Assembly (NCBI GenBank): GCA_020633205.1
Contig: JACKEB010000022.1
Coordinates: forward strand, 124,001 to 188,000
Reading direction: 5' to 3'
Source of the DNA: Polyangiaceae bacterium
GTDB lineage: Bacteria > Myxococcota_A > Polyangia > Polyangiales > Polyangiaceae
DNA length: 64,000 nt
Part shown: positions 60,654-64,000 of the stretch, piece after piece
How the letters are laid out: each line of letters opens with the position of its first letter
How positions within the stretch are numbered: the first letter of the stretch is position 1
Translations under genes and position numbers: made by a program
Notes under the pieces: generated by a model
Told to the model about the DNA's origin: nothing
The model's database searches: none
The model's input: only the letters and a program-made list of their open reading frames with translations

Positions 60654-62141
60654 CTAATTCTGCTGAGGTACGCTGGTTACACAGCGCGCGAGCACACCGG
60701 CCAGCTCGCGTTTGCTGCCGCGCAGCGGATCGTCGCTGGCTTCTAGCGTCCACTCCACGGTGTTCACGCCGTCGCTCGTGATGTCGAAGGTCGGCATGCG
60801 CTGTTTCAGCGCGGAATCCAAGTGGCCGCTGGCGATCAAGTCATCCAGCACATCGAACCCCATGGGTCGCAGCCGAACTCGCACGCTGACGCGATCCGGC
60901 ATCACGCTCAGCTGGTTCGGGGTGGAGTCGGCACCGGGGTAGCGACGCTTCACGTGGGTGGCGAAGTAGTCGGGGCTCGAGCGGTCGAAGGTGAGGGGAC
61001 CTGGGATGGTCGTGCTCTCGAGCTTTGCGATGTCCCAGAACATGTGAACAGGCTGGCCCTGCAGGCCGTAGGCGAAGTCCCTGAGCTGCCATAGATCGGG
61101 ATCGCTCAGGTCGCTCACCGCGGTTTGATCGTCAACCACGCCACTCTCGTAGACTGGTGTATCGGCGCTGAACGCGCGCACTTCGACCCACACCCGGCGA
61201 TCTTGACTCGCTCCCGTGGGGAAACGATGCCCCGCGCTGACGTTCTCGAGGGTGACCTCCATCACCGCCCCGTCGACCAGCTGGGCGACGCAGATCTCCG
61301 CGCGCAAGGTGTCGTTCAGCTCACGCTGAATCAGCTCGCGCTGTTCGTCCATATGGGGAAAGTCCGTGAGCGCGACATCCACCGCAGGAAACGTATGGGC
61401 GTGCACCCGACGGGTCTTCACATTCTTGGTGTCGGCAGCGATCCCCGTGCGCCCTGGCATGTGGCAGCTCGCGCAGCTGAGACCGCCCTTCTCAGGTTCG
61501 TCGCTGAACAGGCTCTCTTGCCACTCGGCGAAGGTGCGCTCGAGGGCGACTTCAGCCACGCCTGGGGGAGACGGCACCACGATGTCGTGGCAACTGCCGC
61601 ACGCGGTCGCGCTCGCCTGGACGTTGCCATCGAGCAACTCGCTGTACTCCGAGTGATGCGCTGAGTTCTCTACCGGGTCGCCGATCGGCCCACGCATCGT
61701 TTGATCGAAGGCGATGCGCAGAGGGTTGTTGTGAGTGCCCTCCACGGCCTTGGTATTGTGGCAGAAGAAGCAGTTCACGCCCTGGAGCTCAGCCGGCACT
61801 TCGTCCAAGTTCAGGCCGTCGGTGGTCGCGCCGACGGCCACGGCGAGCGGCGCGTGGCAACCGACGCAAAAGTCGCCGAGGGCGCCGTCGGTTTCTTCTT
61901 GGCCGCGCTTGTTCATCGCGCGAAACACCGGGTCCGTTGCGGCGTAGGCGTGCATGCTGCCGCTCCACTCTTCGTAGTGGGTGCTGTGGCAGCTCTTGCA
62001 GGTCTCTGGGTTCATCAGCTCTTGAACCGAGAGTTTCTTTTCCACCCGGTCATCAGAGCTGCAGCCGTTCAAGCTGGCGGCGCTGAGTGATGCGAGCCCG
62101 AGAGCCAGCAGCAATCCGGTGCGAGGGAGGTTGTTAGTCAC
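60654..62141 (-). CDS. Pentahaem c-type cytochrome lipoprotein
   Basis: The product is 495 aa. Lipobox ASLNGCSSDD (Cys 27). Five CXXCH haem motifs: CKSCH (48-52), CVGCH (92-96), CFFCH (124-128), CGSCH (181-185) and CASCH (223-227). The haem-rich half resembles cytochrome c554-type proteins; the C-terminal 240 residues are haem-free and beta-rich with NVSAGHRFPTGASQDRRVW. It is a periplasm-facing electron carrier or multihaem reductase. The ATG overlaps the upstream gene's stop by 8 bp. Confidence 0.88.
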   Translation of the reverse strand: MTNNLPRTGLLLALGLASLSAASLNGCSSDDRVEKKLSVQELMNPETCKSCHSTHYEEWSGSMHAYAATDPVFRAMNKRGQEETDGALGDFCVGCHAPLAVAVGATTDGLNLDEVPAELQGVNCFFCHNTKAVEGTHNNPLRIAFDQTMRGPIGDPVENSAHHSEYSELLDGNVQASATACGSCHDIVVPSPPGVAEVALERTFAEWQESLFSDEPEKGGLSCASCHMPGRTGIAADTKNVKTRRVHAHTFPAVDVALTDFPHMDEQRELIQRELNDTLRAEICVAQLVDGAVMEVTLENVSAGHRFPTGASQDRRVWVEVRAFSADTPVYESGVVDDQTAVSDLSDPDLWQLRDFAYGLQGQPVHMFWDIAKLESTTIPGPLTFDRSSPDYFATHVKRRYPGADSTPNQLSVMPDRVSVRVRLRPMGFDVLDDLIASGHLDSALKQRMPTFDITSDGVNTVEWTLEASDDPLRGSKRELAGVLARCVTSVPQQN

Positions 62142-62592
62142 GCAGGGCTCCGTTGCGGATCCAAGTGGCGATAGTGCAGCGCTCGTTTTCGGGCAGCGGA
62201 TCGCCCGGAGGCATCACGGAGCTGCCAGTGTGCTCGAGGCGTACCATGATCCGACTGCACTCGGGGTCGCCGGGGACGACGCGCGCACGCTCGGAATCCA
62301 ACAGCAAGTCGTAGGCCTCGTCGATGTCTTCGAGCGCGAGGCCACCACGCCGGCCCTCGCTCGCGTGGCAAGAGGTGCCAGGCTCGGCGCAGGTCGTCGC
62401 CAAGGTGCGGCGGTGGATCTCGCTGAAAACCGGCTGGTAGAGCAGGCTGCAGTTTTCGTCCAAGGTCACGCAGCGGGCGAGGGGCGCCGGCTCTTCGCCG
62501 CCCGAGCTGCACGATTGGGTGGCGATCAAGAGCAGCGCCGCAAACACCGAAAAGTAGAGCGGGCGACTGAAACGGAGCAGGCGAAAGCGCAT
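62134..62592 (-). CDS. Small lipoprotein related to cytochrome PSCyt1 domains
   Basis: The product is 152 aa from the ATG at 62592. Lipobox FAALLLIATQSCSSGG. The mature region has TTCAEPGTSCHASEGRRGGLALE and VPGDPECSRIMVRLEHTGSSVMPPGDPLPE, laid out like planctomycete-type cytochrome domains (CxxCH..GG..L, then a MPP(G)xxL motif for the sixth ligand). The haem site reads C-x6-CH rather than CxxCH, so covalent haem binding is doubtful. It overlaps and leads the pentahaem cytochrome gene. Confidence 0.72.
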   Translation of the reverse strand: MRFRLLRFSRPLYFSVFAALLLIATQSCSSGGEEPAPLARCVTLDENCSLLYQPVFSEIHRRTLATTCAEPGTSCHASEGRRGGLALEDIDEAYDLLLDSERARVVPGDPECSRIMVRLEHTGSSVMPPGDPLPENERCTIATWIRNGALRD

Positions 62593-62919
62593 CTCAAAGT
62601 AGGGGGCTCGCTGCGGCGCGCCCCAGCTCCTTCGGGCGTACGGCCGTTGGTCCAACTGGTCAAGGCCGTCTCGAGTCGCTTCCCTTGCTGACTGCCAGCT
62701 GGAACGAGGCTTCGTTGCAACGAATTCGTCGCCGACGGTGGCCGGACGCCTCCGCTTGTGGCCTGTGCTTACAGCGCTTTCAGGTATGCTCCGCAACGCA
62801 CGGCGGACGCCCCTGAGGTGCACGTCACCGGCTGGCCTCGGGGGAGGCGCGTCGTGCAGAGTCGCGCCCGCAAGGCGCGAACGAACCACCGTTCACCGAG
62901 AGGGAGGAAAGCTCAGCCC
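62593..62919. other. 327-bp divergent region
   Basis: Lies between the cytochrome operon and the acyl-CoA synthetase. Short ORFs here lack coding character. A GGAGG at 62904-62908 serves the synthetase start with a long (about 11-12 nt) spacing. No RNA gene seen. Confidence 0.5.
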
Positions 62920-64000
62920 ATGACCGACACCATCGTTGCGCGCCTATTCGAGCAAGCCAAGAAGCGGGGCGCCGCTCCAGCCTACTTCGCCAAGGAGGAA
63001 GGCAGCTGGAAGAAGACGAGCTACGCCGACTACGCCGAGCAAGTGAAGACCGCGGGAAAGGCGCTGATGGCGCTAGGCCTCGGCAAGGACAGCAAGGTCA
63101 GCATCCTCGGCTTCAACCGCCCGGAGTGGGTGATCTTCGATCTCGCTGCAATGGCGATCGGGGGCGCTCCCGCGGGGATCTACACGACCTGCTCGCCCGT
63201 CGAAGTTCGGTACATCGTCGACCACTCCGAGTCCCCAGTCGTCTTGCTGGAGAACCTTGAGCAGTGGAAGAAGATCGAGGCCGAGAAGGCCAACATGCCG
63301 CTCTTGAAGCACGCGGTAATGATGCGCGGTGCTCCCAAGATCGACGACCCGATGGTGCTCAGCTGGGAGGAATTCCTGGCGAAGGCCGAGTCCGTCAGTG
63401 ATGACGACTTCTTCGCGGCCATGCACGCGCTCGAGCCGAATCAGCTCGCCACGCTGATCTATACGTCTGGCACCACCGGGCCGCCGAAGGGCGTGATGCT
63501 GAGTCACGAAAACCTCGCTTGGACCTCCAAGGTCGCGGTGGAGATCAACGACACGCGACCAAGCGACTGCTCGGTCAGCTACCTACCCCTGAGCCACATC
63601 GCCGAGTCGATGTTCACCATCCATGCGCCCATCACCTCGGGCTCCCATGTGTACTTCGCCGAGAGCATCGACGCGCTGCCAGAGAACTTGAAGGAGGTGC
63701 AGCCTACCGTGTTCTTCGGTGTCCCGCGTATCTGGGAGAAATTCCACGCGGGAATCGAGGCAAAGCTCAAGGACGCAAAGGGCGTGAAGAAGAGCTTGGT
63801 GCAGTGGGCGCGCGGAGTCGGTGAGCGAGCGAGCGCCGTAAAGATGCGCGGGGAGACGCCGAGCGGCGTGCTCGGCATGCAGTACAACCTCGCGAACAAG
63901 CTGATCTTCTCCAAGCTGAAGCCGGCTATCGGCCTCGGTCGCGCGCGCGTATGCGTGAGCGGTGCCGCGCCGATCTCCAAGGAGGTGTTGGAGTTCTTCG
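62920..64000 (+). CDS. Long-chain acyl-CoA synthetase (AMP-binding), cut by window edge
   Basis: The frame opens at the ATG at 62920 (MTDTIVARLFEQAKKRG) and is open to the edge (360 residues). Adenylate-forming signatures are LIYTSGTTGPPKGVMLSHENL, SYLPLSHIAESMFTIHAP, GVPRIWEKFHAGI and VSGAAPISKEVLEFF. It is of the FAA1/FadD15 type, with about 230 residues still to come. It activates fatty acids to acyl-CoA for beta-oxidation or lipid synthesis, consistent with the acyl-CoA dehydrogenases at 11.5-15.3 kb. Confidence 0.92.
   Translation, partial: MTDTIVARLFEQAKKRGAAPAYFAKEEGSWKKTSYADYAEQVKTAGKALMALGLGKDSKVSILGFNRPEWVIFDLAAMAIGGAPAGIYTTCSPVEVRYIVDHSESPVVLLENLEQWKKIEAEKANMPLLKHAVMMRGAPKIDDPMVLSWEEFLAKAESVSDDDFFAAMHALEPNQLATLIYTSGTTGPPKGVMLSHENLAWTSKVAVEINDTRPSDCSVSYLPLSHIAESMFTIHAPITSGSHVYFAESIDALPENLKEVQPTVFFGVPRIWEKFHAGIEAKLKDAKGVKKSLVQWARGVGERASAVKMRGETPSGVLGMQYNLANKLIFSKLKPAIGLGRARVCVSGAAPISKEVLEFF

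Overview
The window looks like chromosomal DNA of a myxobacterium (Myxococcota; the gene style suggests Polyangiales). The basis is high GC, very high coding density on both strands, eukaryote-like Ser/Thr kinases next to FHA and TPR/PEGA-like proteins, many lipoproteins, Gly-rich repeat lipoproteins, acyl-CoA dehydrogenases, and GTG/TTG starts. This assignment is an inference from gene content. I see no rRNA, tRNA, CRISPR array or transposase.

Layout. 1-3494 (minus): two Gly-rich beta-helix lipoproteins, one cut by the window edge and one with a 1-bp frameshift in an 18-bp tandem repeat. 3856-7489: an AarF/UbiB-type kinase, two small lipoproteins and an EpsC-type serine acetyltransferase. 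7785-11263: a ChaC-like gene overlapping uvrA. 11507-15305: three acyl-CoA dehydrogenases, two of them adjacent and probably forming a two-subunit enzyme, the third divergent. 15348-17463: an iodotyrosine-deiodinase-like nitroreductase and a PPC-domain lipoprotein. 17934-21528 (plus): two more intact members of the Gly-rich lipoprotein family. 21565-26713: an HTH/Zn-ribbon regulator with a class II glutamine amidotransferase, a truncated haemoglobin, a Tat-exported molybdopterin oxidoreductase with a PepSY membrane protein and a thioredoxin-TPR lipoprotein, then ApaG. 26796-31731: a DUF4388-like protein, aldehyde dehydrogenase, SnoaL-like protein, LysR regulator and a secreted protein. 31734-40470 (minus): glycerate kinase, CNT nucleoside transporter, ChaN-like lipoprotein, HelD-like helicase, Ppx/GppA phosphatase and an esterase, mostly overlapping or tightly spaced. 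40655-45725: an FHA regulator, Ser/Thr kinase, TPR/PEGA-like membrane protein and a GON-domain lipoprotein. 45738-51190: MATE transporter, a GerW-DUF2953-GerW cluster, isoaspartyl peptidase, a membrane protein and a lipoprotein. 51191-52282 has no plausible protein gene but is packed with perfect hairpins and ends in a strong intrinsic terminator, so it is a candidate large structured RNA. 52283-64000: a polytopic membrane protein, an FGE-like lipoprotein, L-lysine 6-aminotransferase, Zn-ribbon protein, a small basic protein, a second kinase, a three-gene cytochrome c/lipoprotein group, and an acyl-CoA synthetase cut by the right edge.

Two themes stand out. First, all four Gly-rich lipoprotein genes carry the same promoter, TTGAG(C/G/T)-N17-TAG(G/A)(C/G/T)T, ending only 6-7 nt before the start codon, so their mRNAs should be leaderless. 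Several unrelated genes (5406-6065, 12703-13923, 14085-15305) have a TANNNT box at the same distance. Second, the 51.2-52.0 kb region is the best candidate for something undescribed: an RNA of about 0.8 kb with a closing helix, at least ten perfect local hairpins including GNRA-type loops, and a 13-bp terminator stem.
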